From the NCBI RefSeq assembly GCF_001421805.1, contig NZ_LMLC01000005.1, positions 186,001-250,000 on the forward strand: a DNA stretch of 64,000 nt, given 5' to 3'. Below the pieces are notes generated by a model. It was given only the letters and a program-made list of their open reading frames with translations, had not been told where the DNA came from and searched no databases. Positions 20,862 to 30,853 of the stretch are shown in pieces (position 1 is the first letter of the stretch; each line of letters opens with the position of its first letter). Source of the DNA: Sphingomonas sp. Leaf34. GTDB taxonomy: Bacteria; Pseudomonadota; Alphaproteobacteria; Sphingomonadales; Sphingomonadaceae. The position numbers and the translations under genes are program-made.

Positions 20862-22217
20862 ATGAAGCGCTTCGTAGCCGCCGCAGCCACCGCCCTCCTC
20901 CTCTGGACGCAACCCCTTCAGGCGCAGTCGATTCTTCGCGACGCCGAGACCGAGACGATGTTCGCCGAGATGTCGAACCCGCTCATCAAGGCCGCCGGCC
21001 TGTCGACGCGCGACGTGAAGGTCGTCCTGATCAACGACGAGTCGATCAACGCGTTCGTCGCGGGCGGGCAGACCGTCTACGTTCACTCAGGCCTGATCCA
21101 GGCCGCCGACAACGCCAACGAAGTCCAGGGCGTCATCGCGCACGAGCTCGGCCACATCGCCGACGGCCATGTCGTCCTCGCCGACCGCGGCACCAAGCCC
21201 GCCATGGGCATGTACCTGCTCTCGATGGTGCTCGGCCTCGCCGCGATGGCCGCGGGCAGCGGCGAAGCCGGCGCGGGCATCATGGCGGCGGGTCAGCAGG
21301 CGGCGATGGGCAGCTATCTCTCGTTCAGCCGAGTCCAGGAATCGACCGCCGACGCGACCGGCGCGAAATTCCTGCGCGAGGCCAACGTCTCGGGCCGCGG
21401 CATGCTCAGCTTCTTCAAGAAACTGCAGCAGCAGGAATATCGCTTCGGCACCGCGAACATCGATCCGTTCATGCAGTCGCATCCTCTGTCGGGCGAGCGC
21501 GTCGCGACGCTCACCGCCGATCTGCAAGCCTCGCCCGCCTGGGCCAACAAGCCCGATGCCGCGCTCGAGGAACGCTTCCGCCGCGTGAAGGCGAAACTCG
21601 CCGGCTACGTCCTGCCCGCCGACCAGACGCTGCAAGCGTTTCCGCCCAGCAACCAGTCGATCTACGCGCACTACGCCCGCGCCTATGCCTATCACAAGGC
21701 CGGCTACCCCGAGAAAGCCGATGCCGAGGCGAACGCGCTGGTGAAGGCCGAGCCGACCGACCCCTATTTCCTCGAGATCAAGGGTCAGATCCTGCTCGAG
21801 GCGGGCAAGCCGACCGACGCTCTGGTGCCGTTGCGCGAGGCGACCGAAGGCTCGCGCAACAACCCGCTGATCGCGACCACCTTCGGCCACGCGCTGATAG
21901 CGACCGAGAACAAGGCGAACTATCCCGAGGCGACTCGCGTCCTGCGCACCGCGGTCGGCCGCGACGACCAGAACCCGTTCGCCTGGATGCAGCTCGGCAC
22001 GGTCTACGAACTGACCGGCGACACCGCGCGCGCCGCGCTGGCGACCGCCGAGCGCGCAAGCATGGGCGGCGACATGCGGACCGCGTCGGCCAGCGCGCAA
22101 TATGCGCTCGCCAATATCCCTGCGAACACCACCGACTGGATCCGCGCGCAGGATATCGCGATGGCCGCGCAGAACGTGATGGACGACAATCCCAAGCAGT
22201 ATAAGCGCCGCAAATGA
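20862..22217 (+). CDS. periplasmic M48 metalloprotease with TPR tail (BepA-like)
   Basis: 451 aa. Signal peptide MKRFVAAAATALLLWTQPLQA, then an M48 domain with HELGH at residues 94-98 and the downstream glutamate in ESTADATG. The C-terminal half (about 290-450) is helical with TPR-like repeats (AYAYHKAGYPEKADAEA, YELTGDTARAALATAE). The architecture matches BepA/YfgC, which handles misassembled outer-membrane proteins such as LptD; that role is family inference. The start ATG 20862 is given by the signal peptide; the longer open frame is repeat sequence. The stop overlaps the next gene (ATGA), a DsbA-like protein, consistent with a shared envelope-quality role. Confidence 0.9.
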   Translation: MKRFVAAAATALLLWTQPLQAQSILRDAETETMFAEMSNPLIKAAGLSTRDVKVVLINDESINAFVAGGQTVYVHSGLIQAADNANEVQGVIAHELGHIADGHVVLADRGTKPAMGMYLLSMVLGLAAMAAGSGEAGAGIMAAGQQAAMGSYLSFSRVQESTADATGAKFLREANVSGRGMLSFFKKLQQQEYRFGTANIDPFMQSHPLSGERVATLTADLQASPAWANKPDAALEERFRRVKAKLAGYVLPADQTLQAFPPSNQSIYAHYARAYAYHKAGYPEKADAEANALVKAEPTDPYFLEIKGQILLEAGKPTDALVPLREATEGSRNNPLIATTFGHALIATENKANYPEATRVLRTAVGRDDQNPFAWMQLGTVYELTGDTARAALATAERASMGGDMRTASASAQYALANIPANTTDWIRAQDIAMAAQNVMDDNPKQYKRRK

Positions 22218-22924
22218 GCAAATTCACATTCCCGGCGATCGCTGTCGCCGGCGCCGTCATCGGAGGCCTCGCGGTCTGGGGTTTCGATCGGCAAGGCGGC
22301 GGCGTCGAGCGCGCGCAGGTCGAATCGATCGTCCACGATTACGTGCTGGCGCACCCCGAAATCCTCCCCGAGGCGATGGAGAAGCTGCGCGACCGCGAGT
22401 CCGGCAAAACCGTCACCGCGAACCGCGATGCGATTCTCACGCCGTTCGGCAGCGCCTGGGCGGGCAATCCCAAGGGCGACGTCACGCTGGTCGAGTATTT
22501 CGATTACAATTGCGGCTATTGCCGTGCGAGCCTGCCGATGATCGCCAAGCTGATCGCCGCCGATCCCAAGGTCCGCGTCGTCTTCCGCGAACTCCCGATC
22601 CTCAGCGCCGAAAGCCGCATTGCCGCACGCGCGAGCTTGGCGGCAGCACAGCAGGGCAAGTTCGCCCCGTTCCACGACGCGCTCTACGCCGGCGGCCCGG
22701 TCAGCGACGCCTCGATCGCCGCAGCGGCGGGCAAGGCCGGGGTCGACCTCTCGCAGGCGGGCTTCACGAAGACCGCCGACGCCGAGATCGCCAAGAACAT
22801 GGAAACCGCCGCCAAGCTCGGCCTGACCGGCACCCCGAGCTGGGTCGTCGGCGACCGAGTCCTGTCCGGCGCGCTGCCGCTCGAAGACCTGCAAAAGGCC
22901 GTAGCGGCAGCGCGGGCGGGCTAA
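22214..22924 (+). CDS. DsbA-family thiol:disulfide oxidoreductase
   Basis: 236 aa periplasmic thioredoxin-fold protein anchored or exported by an N-terminal hydrophobic stretch (FPAIAVAGAVIGGLAVW). Active site C100-G-Y-C103, after VEYFDYN; the cis-Pro loop is LGLTGTPSWVVG. It resembles the BdbD/ScsC-like DsbA branch. It overlaps the M48 protease gene by 4 bp, so the two are co-translated. Confidence 0.92.
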   Translation: MSKFTFPAIAVAGAVIGGLAVWGFDRQGGGVERAQVESIVHDYVLAHPEILPEAMEKLRDRESGKTVTANRDAILTPFGSAWAGNPKGDVTLVEYFDYNCGYCRASLPMIAKLIAADPKVRVVFRELPILSAESRIAARASLAAAQQGKFAPFHDALYAGGPVSDASIAAAAGKAGVDLSQAGFTKTADAEIAKNMETAAKLGLTGTPSWVVGDRVLSGALPLEDLQKAVAAARAG

Positions 22925-22936
22925 CCCCACCCACTC

Positions 22937-23020
22937 CGTCATCCTGACGAAAGTCAGGACCCAGAGCCACAATCGGAACGTGCATGGTTCTGGATCCTGG
23001 GTCGAGCCCAGGATGACGGG
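22937..23020. repeat. palindromic repeat TCCTGACGAAAGTCAGGA family
   Basis: An inverted element between the dsbA-like gene and the ABC operon. It starts CGTCATCCTGACGAAAGTC, with the inner hairpin CCTGACGAAAGTCAGG, and ends in CCCAGGATGACGG. Related copies lie at 30711, 54771 (half), 57966 and 58862. Confidence 0.85.
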
Positions 23021-23090
23021 ATTTGGGTAGCCCGCCCCCTATCAATAAGCTCCCCCCACCCCCATCTCCCCCACACAAAAAGGGGTGCCA

Positions 23091-24020
23091 ATGACCGAAC
23101 CGATCCTGTCCGTCGCGGGCGTCACCAAGACCTACAAGAGCGGTACCACCGCGCTCCACCCCGTCGATCTCGACATCCGCAAGGGCGAGATCTTCGCGCT
23201 GCTCGGCCCCAACGGCGCGGGCAAGACGACGCTGATCAGCATCATCTGCGGCATCGTCACGCCCACCGCCGGTACGATCAAGGTCGCCGGCTACGACGCG
23301 ATCCGCGACTATAAGCAGGCGCGCAGCCGAATCGGGCTGGTGCCGCAGGAACTCAACGTCGACATGTTCGAGACGGTGCTCGCCACCGTCACCTTCAGCC
23401 GCCGTCTGTTCGGCCGCTCCGGCCACAGCGCGTATATCGAACAGGTGCTCCGCGACCTGTCGCTGTGGGACAAGCGCCACGCCAAGATCATGGAATTGTC
23501 GGGCGGGATGAAGCGCCGCGTGCTGATCGCCAAGGCGCTCAGCCACGAGCCCGAGATCCTGTTTCTCGACGAACCAACCGCGGGCGTCGACGTGGCGCTG
23601 CGCCGCGACATGTGGAAGCTCGTCCACCGCCTGCGCGAAGGCGGCACGACGATCATCCTGACGACGCATTATATCGAGGAGGCCGAGGAGATGGCCGACC
23701 GTGTCGGCGTCATCAACAAGGGCAAGCTGCTGCTGGTCGACGACAAGGCGGCGCTGATGAAGCAGCTCGGCAAGCGCGAACTCGACGTGTCGCTCCAGGA
23801 TCCGATGACCGTGATCCCCGCCGAACTGGCGGACTGGGACGTGTCGCTTCAGGACGACGGCAAGCGTCTGCGCTACGTGTTCGACGCGCAGGCCGATCAC
23901 ACCGGCATCCCCTCGTTGCTCCGCAAGCTCGCCGAACTCGGCATCGGCTTCAAGGATCTCGAAACCAGCAAATCGAGCCTCGAAGACATCTTCGTCGATC
24001 TCGTCGGAGAGCGCGCATGA
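23091..24020 (+). CDS. ABC transporter ATP-binding protein
   Basis: 309 aa ATPase of the DrrA/NodI type. Walker [11 protein letters not shown]-loop LVPQE, signature LSGGMKRR, Walker [14 protein letters not shown]-loop [11 protein letters not shown], then a C-terminal extension. ATG 23091 ([10 protein letters not shown]) sits 6 bp after AGGGG; a GTG two codons earlier is possible. It overlaps the permease gene as ATGA, so the two form one export complex. The substrate cannot be read from sequence; the family exports drugs, polysaccharides or lipids. Confidence 0.93.
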   Translation: MTEPILSVAGVTKTYKSGTTALHPVDLDIRKGEIFALLGPNGAGKTTLISIICGIVTPTAGTIKVAGYDAIRDYKQARSRIGLVPQELNVDMFETVLATVTFSRRLFGRSGHSAYIEQVLRDLSLWDKRHAKIMELSGGMKRRVLIAKALSHEPEILFLDEPTAGVDVALRRDMWKLVHRLREGGTTIILTTHYIEEAEEMADRVGVINKGKLLLVDDKAALMKQLGKRELDVSLQDPMTVIPAELADWDVSLQDDGKRLRYVFDAQADHTGIPSLLRKLAELGIGFKDLETSKSSLEDIFVDLVGERA

Positions 24021-24778
24021 ATATCCACGGCATCTGGGCGATCTACCGCTTCGAAATGGCCCGCGCGCTGCGCACCTTGTGGCAGAGCCTCGTCACCCCC
24101 GTCCTTACCACCTCGCTGTATTTCATCGTCTTCGGCGGTGCGATCGGCAGCCGGATGCAACAGGTCGGCGGCGTCGGCTATGGCAGCTTCATCGTCCCCG
24201 GCCTGATCATGCTGTCGCTGCTCACGCAGAGCATCTCGAACGCGTCGATCGGGATCTACTTCCCCAAATTCACCGGCACGATCTACGAGCTCCTGTCCGC
24301 GCCCGTCTCGGCGATGGAGATGGTGATCGGCTATGTCGGCGCGGCGACCACCAAGTCGGTGATCCTAGGCCTCATCATCCTCGCGACCGCCTCGTTCTTC
24401 GTGGATCTGCGCATCGAACACCCGCTCGCGATGATCGCGTTCCTGGTGCTGACCGCGGTCGCGTTTAGCCTGTTCGGGTTCATCATCGGCGTCTGGGCGA
24501 ACGGGTTCGAACAGCTGAACTTCGTGCCTGCGCTGCTGATCACGCCGCTCACCTTCCTCGGCGGCGCGTTCTACTCGATCGACATGCTGCCCGAGCCGTG
24601 GCGCACCGTCAGCCTGTTCAACCCGGTCGTCTATCTCATCAGCGGCTTCCGCTGGAGCTTCTTCGGACAGGGCGACGTCGCGGTGGGGATCAGCCTCGCG
24701 GTCACGGCGGGCTTCCTCGCCGCATGCCTCATCGTCATCGCGCTGATCTTCAAGACCGGCTGGCGGATGAAGAACTGA
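24017..24778 (+). CDS. ABC-2 type transporter permease
   Basis: 253 aa inner-membrane protein with six hydrophobic segments and the ABC-2 family motif region ([20 protein letters not shown], then [14 protein letters not shown]). It pairs with the ATPase just upstream through a 4-bp overlap. Its 3' end overlaps the convergent CPBP gene by 29 bp. Confidence 0.92.
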   Translation: MNIHGIWAIYRFEMARALRTLWQSLVTPVLTTSLYFIVFGGAIGSRMQQVGGVGYGSFIVPGLIMLSLLTQSISNASIGIYFPKFTGTIYELLSAPVSAMEMVIGYVGAATTKSVILGLIILATASFFVDLRIEHPLAMIAFLVLTAVAFSLFGFIIGVWANGFEQLNFVPALLITPLTFLGGAFYSIDMLPEPWRTVSLFNPVVYLISGFRWSFFGQGDVAVGISLAVTAGFLAACLIVIALIFKTGWRMKN

Positions 24779-25502
24779 CGCGCCACGCTCCGGCAAGGAT
24801 CGGCCGTATGACCAATCCATTCAGGTCGATCAGCGCGTGAACTAGCATCGCCAGCCACAGCGATGCGGCCATGAGGTAAATCGCGGTCAACAAAGCGCCG
24901 ACGACCGTCGTGGCGATGACGCCGGCCCATCCCTGATACCGGTGCATCGCCCCGAACAGCGCAAGCGACAGACAGAATGCGACGATCGCGCTGCCGCTGA
25001 GGAGCGCCAACAGAAGCGGGAGGAACAGCCGAAAGGCGAGTTCCTCGGCGATGCCTGCCGCGATCGCCATGGCGGCGGCGTTCGCGATCTCGGCGCGGTT
25101 GCGCGGCAGGAGCGATCCGACGTTGCCGATCGGCTTCAGCATGCGCCCGTTTCGCCGGGTCGCGAGGAACGCGCCGATCGCCAGTCCTGCAAGCGCACCG
25201 CCTCCCATTATCCCCAGCACAAACGCGCGACTGTCCCCCTCGAAACGCGGGAGCAGCATGCGAAGGTCGTCGAACTCCGACGGGATCATGATAAGTGCGT
25301 CGAGCCGCTCGAGCAGCGCGAGCCCAGCGGCGGCCGGCAGGACGAAGGCGATCACCGCCTTGGCGATCCACAGGCGGTAGGTCTTTTGACGTGATGCGGT
25401 GTCGGGGAGACGCTTGGTGCGACGATAGCCGAGCAGGTCGCCCTTGAGGAACCAGAGCATCGCCACGAGAGTGGCGAATAGAAGAACGGTCGGAAGCATC
25501 AT
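24750..25502 (-). CDS. CPBP-family intramembrane protease
   Basis: 250 aa with about seven hydrophobic segments. The CPBP (Abi/CAAX-protease-like) motifs are present: motif 1 [10 protein letters not shown], motif 2 [10 protein letters not shown], motif 3 [10 protein letters not shown]. These are putative intramembrane glutamic proteases; the substrate is unknown. It starts at ATG 25502 (MMLPTVLLF). The last 29 bp run into the convergent ABC permease gene, an unusual tail-to-tail coding overlap. Confidence 0.82.
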   Translation of the reverse strand: MMLPTVLLFATLVAMLWFLKGDLLGYRRTKRLPDTASRQKTYRLWIAKAVIAFVLPAAAGLALLERLDALIMIPSEFDDLRMLLPRFEGDSRAFVLGIMGGGALAGLAIGAFLATRRNGRMLKPIGNVGSLLPRNRAEIANAAAMAIAAGIAEELAFRLFLPLLLALLSGSAIVAFCLSLALFGAMHRYQGWAGVIATTVVGALLTAIYLMAASLWLAMLVHALIDLNGLVIRPILAGAWRVSSSSASRS

Positions 25503-25521
25503 GCCGGGCCCTCCTCCTCGT

Positions 25522-25625
25522 TCACCCGCGAACGCGGGAGGTCGGAATGGATCCCCGTGTTCGCGGGGAAACAGCATTGCGGTCCGCACCCCGAACCAAA
25601 TACCTCACCCCGGCGAAGGCCGGGT
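25522..25625. repeat. palindromic repeats between CPBP gene and glpX
   Basis: A degenerate CCCGCGAACGCGGGAG inverted pair (about 25526-25570), then half of a CCCCGGCGAAGGCCGGG element (about 25607-25623). The 247-bp gap holds no gene that I can support. Confidence 0.75.
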
Positions 25626-25749
25626 CGCGATCGGAGCGGACTGGATACCGAAGCGCGTCGCCTGAGTGGCGACGCGCCCCGGCCTCCCGCCGAGGAACTG
25701 CCTATGCCAGCGGACGCCGTGGCCGAACGTTCGCCGGGTGTTGCCCCGA

Positions 25750-26721
25750 TCAATCCGTCCGATGCTCGCCCTTGACCCAACGCACCGTACCCGACGACGC
25801 GCGCATGACCACGCTCTCGGTGGTCATCTTGCCCTTCTTCCGCTTTACGCCGGCCAGCAGCGAGCCATCGGTCACGCCGGTCGCGGCAAAGATGCAGTCG
25901 CCCTTGGCCAGCTCGGACAGGTCGTACTGCTTGTCGAGATCGGTGATCCCCCACTTCGCCGCACGGCCGCGCTCGTCGTCGTTGCGGAACAGGAGACGCC
26001 CCTTGAACTGGCCACCGACGCAGCGCAGCGCCGCACATGCCAGCACGCCCTCTGGTGCGCCACCCGAGCCCATATACACGTCCACGGTCGTCTCCGGATC
26101 GGACGTCGCGATCACGCCGGCGACATCGCCGTCGCCGATCAGCATCACGCCGCATCCGACCGAGCGCAACTCGGCGATCAGCTTTTCATGACGCGGGCGA
26201 TCGAGCACGCACACGATCAGGTCGCGCGCGGGCACGCCCTTGGCGGCTGCAACCGCCATGATATTTTCGGTCGGCGTCTTGTCGAGATCGATGATGCCCT
26301 CCGGATAGCCCGGCCCGACCGCGATCTTGTCCATATAGACGTCGGGGGCGTTGAGCAGCCCGCCCTCTTCGGCGATCGCCAGCACGGCGAGGCTGTTCGG
26401 CCCTGCGGTGGCGCAGATTGTGGTGCCTTCGAGCGGATCGAGCGCGATGTCGATCTTCGGACCCTTGCCGATCGCCGAGCCGACCTTCTCGCCGATGAAC
26501 AGCATCGGCGCCTCGTCGCGCTCGCCCTCGCCGATGACGACGGTGCCGTCCATGTACAGCGAGTTGAGCGCCTCGCGCATTGCCTCGACCGCGGCGGCAT
26601 CCGCCGCCTTCTCGTCGCCGCGCCCGACGAGCGTGGACGCGGCGATCGCCGCCGCCTCGGTCACGCGGACCATTTCGAGAACGAGGACGCGGTCGAGCAC
26701 CTGGCTGGCGGCAGCGGTCAA
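25750..26721 (-). CDS. glpX: class II fructose-1,6-bisphosphatase
   Basis: 323 aa GlpX-type phosphatase for gluconeogenesis. Motifs: VVIGEGERDEAPM (metal-binding Glu/Asp), IDIALDPLEGTT, GSGGAPEGVLACAAL and FAATGVTDGSLL. The usual N-terminus (LTAAASQVLDRVLVLEMVRVT) is present without an ATG. The best start is TTG at 26721, spaced 7 bp from a perfect AGGAG; an upstream ATG frame (to 26766) has no such site. Class II enzymes are Mn/Mg dependent and are the usual FBPase in this group. Confidence 0.93.
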   Translation of the reverse strand: MTAAASQVLDRVLVLEMVRVTEAAAIAASTLVGRGDEKAADAAAVEAMREALNSLYMDGTVVIGEGERDEAPMLFIGEKVGSAIGKGPKIDIALDPLEGTTICATAGPNSLAVLAIAEEGGLLNAPDVYMDKIAVGPGYPEGIIDLDKTPTENIMAVAAAKGVPARDLIVCVLDRPRHEKLIAELRSVGCGVMLIGDGDVAGVIATSDPETTVDVYMGSGGAPEGVLACAALRCVGGQFKGRLLFRNDDERGRAAKWGITDLDKQYDLSELAKGDCIFAATGVTDGSLLAGVKRKKGKMTTESVVMRASSGTVRWVKGEHRTD

Positions 26722-26782
26722 AATATTTCTCCTAGGTGTGTTTCGACCCGGATAGGCAGCGCCCATCCGGTTGTCGACCCGA

Positions 26783-27601
26783 TCAGTCCCTCAGCAAGTC
26801 ATTGATCGAGGTTTTGGAACGAGTTTGCGCATCGACCCGCTTTACGATGACCGCGCAGTACAAGGCAGGCTTGCCGTCGCCGCCGCCGATCGAGCCCGGC
26901 ACGACCACCGCATAGGGCGGCACCTCGCCCTTGAACACCTCGCCGGTCGCGCGGTCGATGATCTTGGTCGACGCGCCCAGATACACGCCCATCGACAGAA
27001 CCGCGCCCTCGCCGACGCGAACGCCCTCGGCGACTTCGGCGCGTGCACCGATGAACGCGCCGTCGCCGATGATCACCGGGTCGGCCTGGAGCGGCTCGAG
27101 CACGCCGCCGATGCCGGCACCGCCCGACAGATGGACGTTCTTGCCGATCTGCGCACAGCTACCCACCGTCGCCCAGGCGTCGACCATCGTGCCCTCGCCG
27201 ACATAGGCGCCGATATTGACGAAGCTCGGCATCAGGATCGCGCCCTTGGCGATGAAGCTGCCACGCCGCGCGACCGCGCCCGGCACGACACGGATCCCCG
27301 CCGCGCGGAACTCGGCATCGCCCCAGCCGGCGAACTTCGACGGCACCTTGTCGAACGCAGGCGCGCCGGCCGAGCCGCCGTCTATCACGACGTTATCGTT
27401 CAGCCGGAACGAGAGCAGCACCGCCTTTTTGAGCCACTGATTGACCTGCCAGCCATCAGCCGTCGGCTCGGCAACGCGCGCGGTGCCCGCATCGAGCATC
27501 GCCAGCGCGGACTCCACGGCATCGCGAATCTCGCCCTTCGTCTCCAGGCCGAGGTTGGCGCGATCGTCCCAGGCGGCGTCGATGATGGTCTGCAAGGTCA
27601 T
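26783..27601 (-). CDS. dapD: 2,3,4,5-tetrahydropyridine-2,6-dicarboxylate N-succinyltransferase
   Basis: 272 aa left-handed beta-helix acyltransferase of the succinylase branch of lysine/diaminopimelate synthesis. Hexapeptide-type repeats lie in the centre ([48 protein letters not shown]), followed by the [14 protein letters not shown] segment. It begins [16 protein letters not shown] at 27601; the ATG overlaps the stop of the HAD gene (ATGA), indicating coupling. A terminal SINDLLRD is usual. Confidence 0.96.
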   Translation of the reverse strand: MTLQTIIDAAWDDRANLGLETKGEIRDAVESALAMLDAGTARVAEPTADGWQVNQWLKKAVLLSFRLNDNVVIDGGSAGAPAFDKVPSKFAGWGDAEFRAAGIRVVPGAVARRGSFIAKGAILMPSFVNIGAYVGEGTMVDAWATVGSCAQIGKNVHLSGGAGIGGVLEPLQADPVIIGDGAFIGARAEVAEGVRVGEGAVLSMGVYLGASTKIIDRATGEVFKGEVPPYAVVVPGSIGGGDGKPALYCAVIVKRVDAQTRSKTSINDLLRD

Positions 27602-28263
27602 GATGTCTCCAGGATGGTTTCGAGCCACGGTGCGAGCACCGGCACGGTGAAATCGATGTGGTCGCGCGCCGCGTCGGGCGACTGTTCGGAGCCGTTGTCG
27701 ATCCACACGGTCGTCATCCCGATCGCCTTGGCCGGCGTCAGGTTGCGCGCCATGTCGTCGGCGAACAGCGATTGCGCCGGATCGATATCGAACGCCGCGC
27801 AGAACCCGGCATAGGCCGACGCATGCGGCTTCGGCATCAGGTTCATCGCATGGATGTCGTGGATCGCCTCGAAACTCTCGCTCAAGCCGAGCCGGTCGAG
27901 GATCCGCGTCGCGTACGGCGTGTCGCCGTTGGTGAAGACGAGCTTGCGCCCCGGCAGCTTGGCGATCGCGGCGACCAGGGGCGCGTCATGCTCGATCACG
28001 TCCATCTCGATATCATGGACATGCGCGAGGAACGCGTGCGGGTCGACGTGATGCTCGGTCATCAACCCCGACAAAGTCGTGCCGTGATTGTGGAAATACC
28101 CCTTCTGCACGCGCCGCGCTTCGGCATGATCGAGCCCCAGCAGATCCTGGATGAACCCGGTCATTCGCGCGTCGACCTGCGCGAACAGGTCCGCGCTCGC
28201 CGGGTACAGCGTGTTGTCGAGATCGAAGATCCAGTTGCGAACATGGTCGAGGCTGGCAAGCAT
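27598..28263 (-). CDS. HAD-family pyrimidine 5'-nucleotidase
   Basis: 221 aa haloacid dehalogenase hydrolase. Motif [10 protein letters not shown] with the nucleophile Asp, motif II LVFTNGD, motif III Lys in MPKPHASAY, motif [10 protein letters not shown]. The DNTLYP variant and size match the SDT1-like pyrimidine nucleotidases that dephosphorylate UMP/CMP. It starts [17 protein letters not shown] at 28263 and is translationally coupled to dapD downstream. Confidence 0.9.
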   Translation of the reverse strand: MLASLDHVRNWIFDLDNTLYPASADLFAQVDARMTGFIQDLLGLDHAEARRVQKGYFHNHGTTLSGLMTEHHVDPHAFLAHVHDIEMDVIEHDAPLVAAIAKLPGRKLVFTNGDTPYATRILDRLGLSESFEAIHDIHAMNLMPKPHASAYAGFCAAFDIDPAQSLFADDMARNLTPAKAIGMTTVWIDNGSEQSPDAARDHIDFTVPVLAPWLETILETS

Positions 28264-28395
28264 GGCGCGAACCTCTAGGCACCGCGAACCGGGCGGGCAA
28301 GCCGGCTCCGACCGCCGCCGTGTCTGCCCGCTATGTTTACCATCGCGTAACGCTTTATATTCCAGTAGCTTGGCGGGGTAAAAGGGGTGGGACTC

Positions 28396-30690
28396 ATGCG
28401 ACGGATCAAGGCCGACCTGTTGCGATCGGCGCCAGTGGCAACAGGACTTCTCCTTGCGGCCTGTGGGGGCGGTGGCGGCGGCATCAACAGCACGCCGACT
28501 CCGCCGTCGGTGACGATTCCGGCACCGACCCCGCCCCCCGCTCCTACGCCGACCCCGACTCCGTCCAGCAACGACACCACCGAATATCGCGCGACCGTCG
28601 GCGCCGTCTCGATGAACGCGCTCGCGGCCTATACCGTCGGCGCGACCGGCAAGGGCGTCGGCGTAGGCGTGATCGACAGCGGCATCGACCTGCAGAGCCA
28701 GGAGTTCGGCAGCCGCATCTCATCCGCGTCGCAGGACGTCGCCGGCAACACGTCGATCGACGACGAGGGGGGCCACGGCACCGCGGTCGCATTCACGCTC
28801 GCCGGACGCCGCAACGGCACGGGCACGCACGGCGTGGCGTTCGACGCGACCCTGATCGTCCTGCGCGCCGACCGCCCCGGGACCTGCGCTACCGCAAGCA
28901 AGGACGACGAGGATTCGGGCTGTAAGTTCGGCACCGACGCAATCGCCAAGGGCCTCGACGCGGCACGGGTCGCGGGCGCAAAGGTCGTCAACATCTCGCT
29001 CGGCGGCTCCGATATGCCGCAAAGCCTGAAGGATGCGGTCGGCCGCGCCACCGCCGCGGGGCTCGTCGTCGTGATCGCCGCGGGCAATGACGGCTCGACC
29101 AACCCCGATCCGTTCACCAACGTCGCCAGCGAGGCGCAAGGCCGCAGCCAGGTCATCATCGCCGGCTCGGTCGGCGCGGGCGACGGCATATCGAGCTTCA
29201 GCGACCGCGCCGGCACCGGCGCCGCGCATTTCCTCACCGCAGTCGGTGAAAGTGTCCGCGCGCCCGACCAGACCGACACCGCCTATCTCTGGTCGGGCAC
29301 GTCGTTCGCCGCGCCGCAGATATCGGGTGCGGTCGCGTTGCTGGCGCAGGCCTTCCCCAATCTCACTGGCGCGCAGATCGTCGATATCCTGTTCAGAAGC
29401 GCGCGCGACGTTGGCGCACCGGGCGTCGACTCAGTCTATGGTAATGGCGTGCTCGACCTGACGCGCGCATTTCAGCCACTCGGGGCGACCTCGATGGCGG
29501 GCTCGAAAGCCGTCGTCTCGACGAGCGGCAACGCCACGCTCTCTGCCCCCATGGGCGACGCAGTGCAGGGCGAACTCGGCGCGGTAATCCTCGACGGCTA
29601 CAGCCGCCCGTTCGCAATCGACCTTGCCAAGACGATTGCCCGTCGCAGCCCGGAACGCTCGCTCGGCGGCGCGCTGCAATCGCGCTTCCGCACCGTCGCG
29701 CTAGCACAAGGCGGGATGACCGTATCCATGACGCTCGCCCCGCGCGCCAACGGCGACGTCGCGCTCGATCGCACATCGCTGTCCACCACCGACGCGACCA
29801 GCGCGCGCGCGATCGCCGGGATGGTGACGCAGCGGCTCGGCGGCAATTTGTCGTTCGGTTTTGGCTTCGCGCAGGGATCCGGCGCGCTAAGCGCGCAGCT
29901 TTCCGGCCAGTCCGAACCCGCGTTCCTGATCGCCAACACCGGCGGCATGGGCTTCGACAGCACCACGCGCGCCTCCAGCGCGATGCGGCAGAGCGTTGCC
30001 GGGTTCGGCTTCACCGCGGGGATCGAGAACGGCGACGTCCTGACGCAGCGCGGCGGCGACGTGCGGCTCCGCGATCGCTGGCAGCGCTCGGCCTATACCC
30101 GCGCCTTGCTGACGGTCGATCGTCGCTTCGGCAGAATATCCACGATGATCTCCGCCACCCGGATGGACGAGCGCGACACCGTCCTCGGCGCGCGCTTCGA
30201 TGCGGCGCTCGGGGCGACGCGCGCAGCGACGTGGTTCGTCGATGCGAAGACACGATTCGACGCGGGCGCGGGCTGGAGCGTCGGCGGATCGATGCGGAAG
30301 GGCTGGACGCGTGCGCTGGTCCGCGGCGGGCTCGACGGCGATGGCCTGATCCGCACCACCGCGTTTGCCGCCGACATCTGCAAGGACGGCGTGTTCGGCC
30401 GCGACAGCTTGGGCCTGCGCATCGCCCAACCCTTGCGCGTCGCGCGCGGCGGCGTCGACCTCCGCCTCCCGACCTATTTCGACTATACCAGCGGCACCGT
30501 CACCGACTGGACCACGCAACGCCTCAACCTCGCCCCGCAAGGCCGCGAACTCGACGTCGAGCTGCGCTACGGGCTGGCCGCGTTCGGCGGCGGGCTCGAC
30601 ACGAACCTGTTCTGGCGCCGCGACCCCGGCAACATCGCCGCGCTGCCCGACGACCACGGCATGGCCGTGCGGTACAGTCTGGGGTTTTGA
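28396..30690 (+). CDS. lipoprotein S8 subtilisin-like protease with C-terminal barrel-like region
   Basis: 764 aa. Lipobox LLLAAC (Cys23), then a Gly run and a Pro/Thr-rich tether (about 24-60). The subtilase domain covers about 65-360, with the catalytic triad Asp94 (VIDSGID), His127 (GGHGTAVAF) and Ser303 (GTSFAAPQ), plus the oxyanion Asn in AAGND. Residues 370-764 look like outer-membrane barrel sequence with alternating strands and a terminal Phe (RYSLGF). The likely topology is surface-attached or autotransporter-like. ATG 28396 lies 8 bp after AAAGGGG, better than the GTG at 28387. A lipid anchor and a barrel together are unusual, and I infer the barrel from pattern only. Confidence 0.87.
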   Translation: MRRIKADLLRSAPVATGLLLAACGGGGGGINSTPTPPSVTIPAPTPPPAPTPTPTPSSNDTTEYRATVGAVSMNALAAYTVGATGKGVGVGVIDSGIDLQSQEFGSRISSASQDVAGNTSIDDEGGHGTAVAFTLAGRRNGTGTHGVAFDATLIVLRADRPGTCATASKDDEDSGCKFGTDAIAKGLDAARVAGAKVVNISLGGSDMPQSLKDAVGRATAAGLVVVIAAGNDGSTNPDPFTNVASEAQGRSQVIIAGSVGAGDGISSFSDRAGTGAAHFLTAVGESVRAPDQTDTAYLWSGTSFAAPQISGAVALLAQAFPNLTGAQIVDILFRSARDVGAPGVDSVYGNGVLDLTRAFQPLGATSMAGSKAVVSTSGNATLSAPMGDAVQGELGAVILDGYSRPFAIDLAKTIARRSPERSLGGALQSRFRTVALAQGGMTVSMTLAPRANGDVALDRTSLSTTDATSARAIAGMVTQRLGGNLSFGFGFAQGSGALSAQLSGQSEPAFLIANTGGMGFDSTTRASSAMRQSVAGFGFTAGIENGDVLTQRGGDVRLRDRWQRSAYTRALLTVDRRFGRISTMISATRMDERDTVLGARFDAALGATRAATWFVDAKTRFDAGAGWSVGGSMRKGWTRALVRGGLDGDGLIRTTAFAADICKDGVFGRDSLGLRIAQPLRVARGGVDLRLPTYFDYTSGTVTDWTTQRLNLAPQGRELDVELRYGLAAFGGGLDTNLFWRRDPGNIAALPDDHGMAVRYSLGF

Positions 30691-30710
30691 GGGCCACGCC
30701 CCCCCCAATC

Positions 30711-30793
30711 CGTCATCCTGACGAAAGTCAGGACCCAAAGCCAAAAGCGCCGCCCCCCGTAACCCTGGGTCCTGACTTTCGTCAGGATGACGG
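30711..30793. repeat. palindromic repeat TCCTGACGAAAGTCAGGA family
   Basis: Near-perfect inverted repeat: CGTCATCCTGACGAAAGTC on one side, CTGACTTTCGTCAGGATGACG on the other, with a G/C-rich centre. A further half arm follows at about 30800-30812. It lies between the subtilase stop and the next gene and may terminate transcription. Confidence 0.88.
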
Positions 30794-30853
30794 CGGTAGA
30801 CGTCAGGATGACGGGGGGTGGATAAGCTACCGCTCGGTACCTATCTTTGACGG

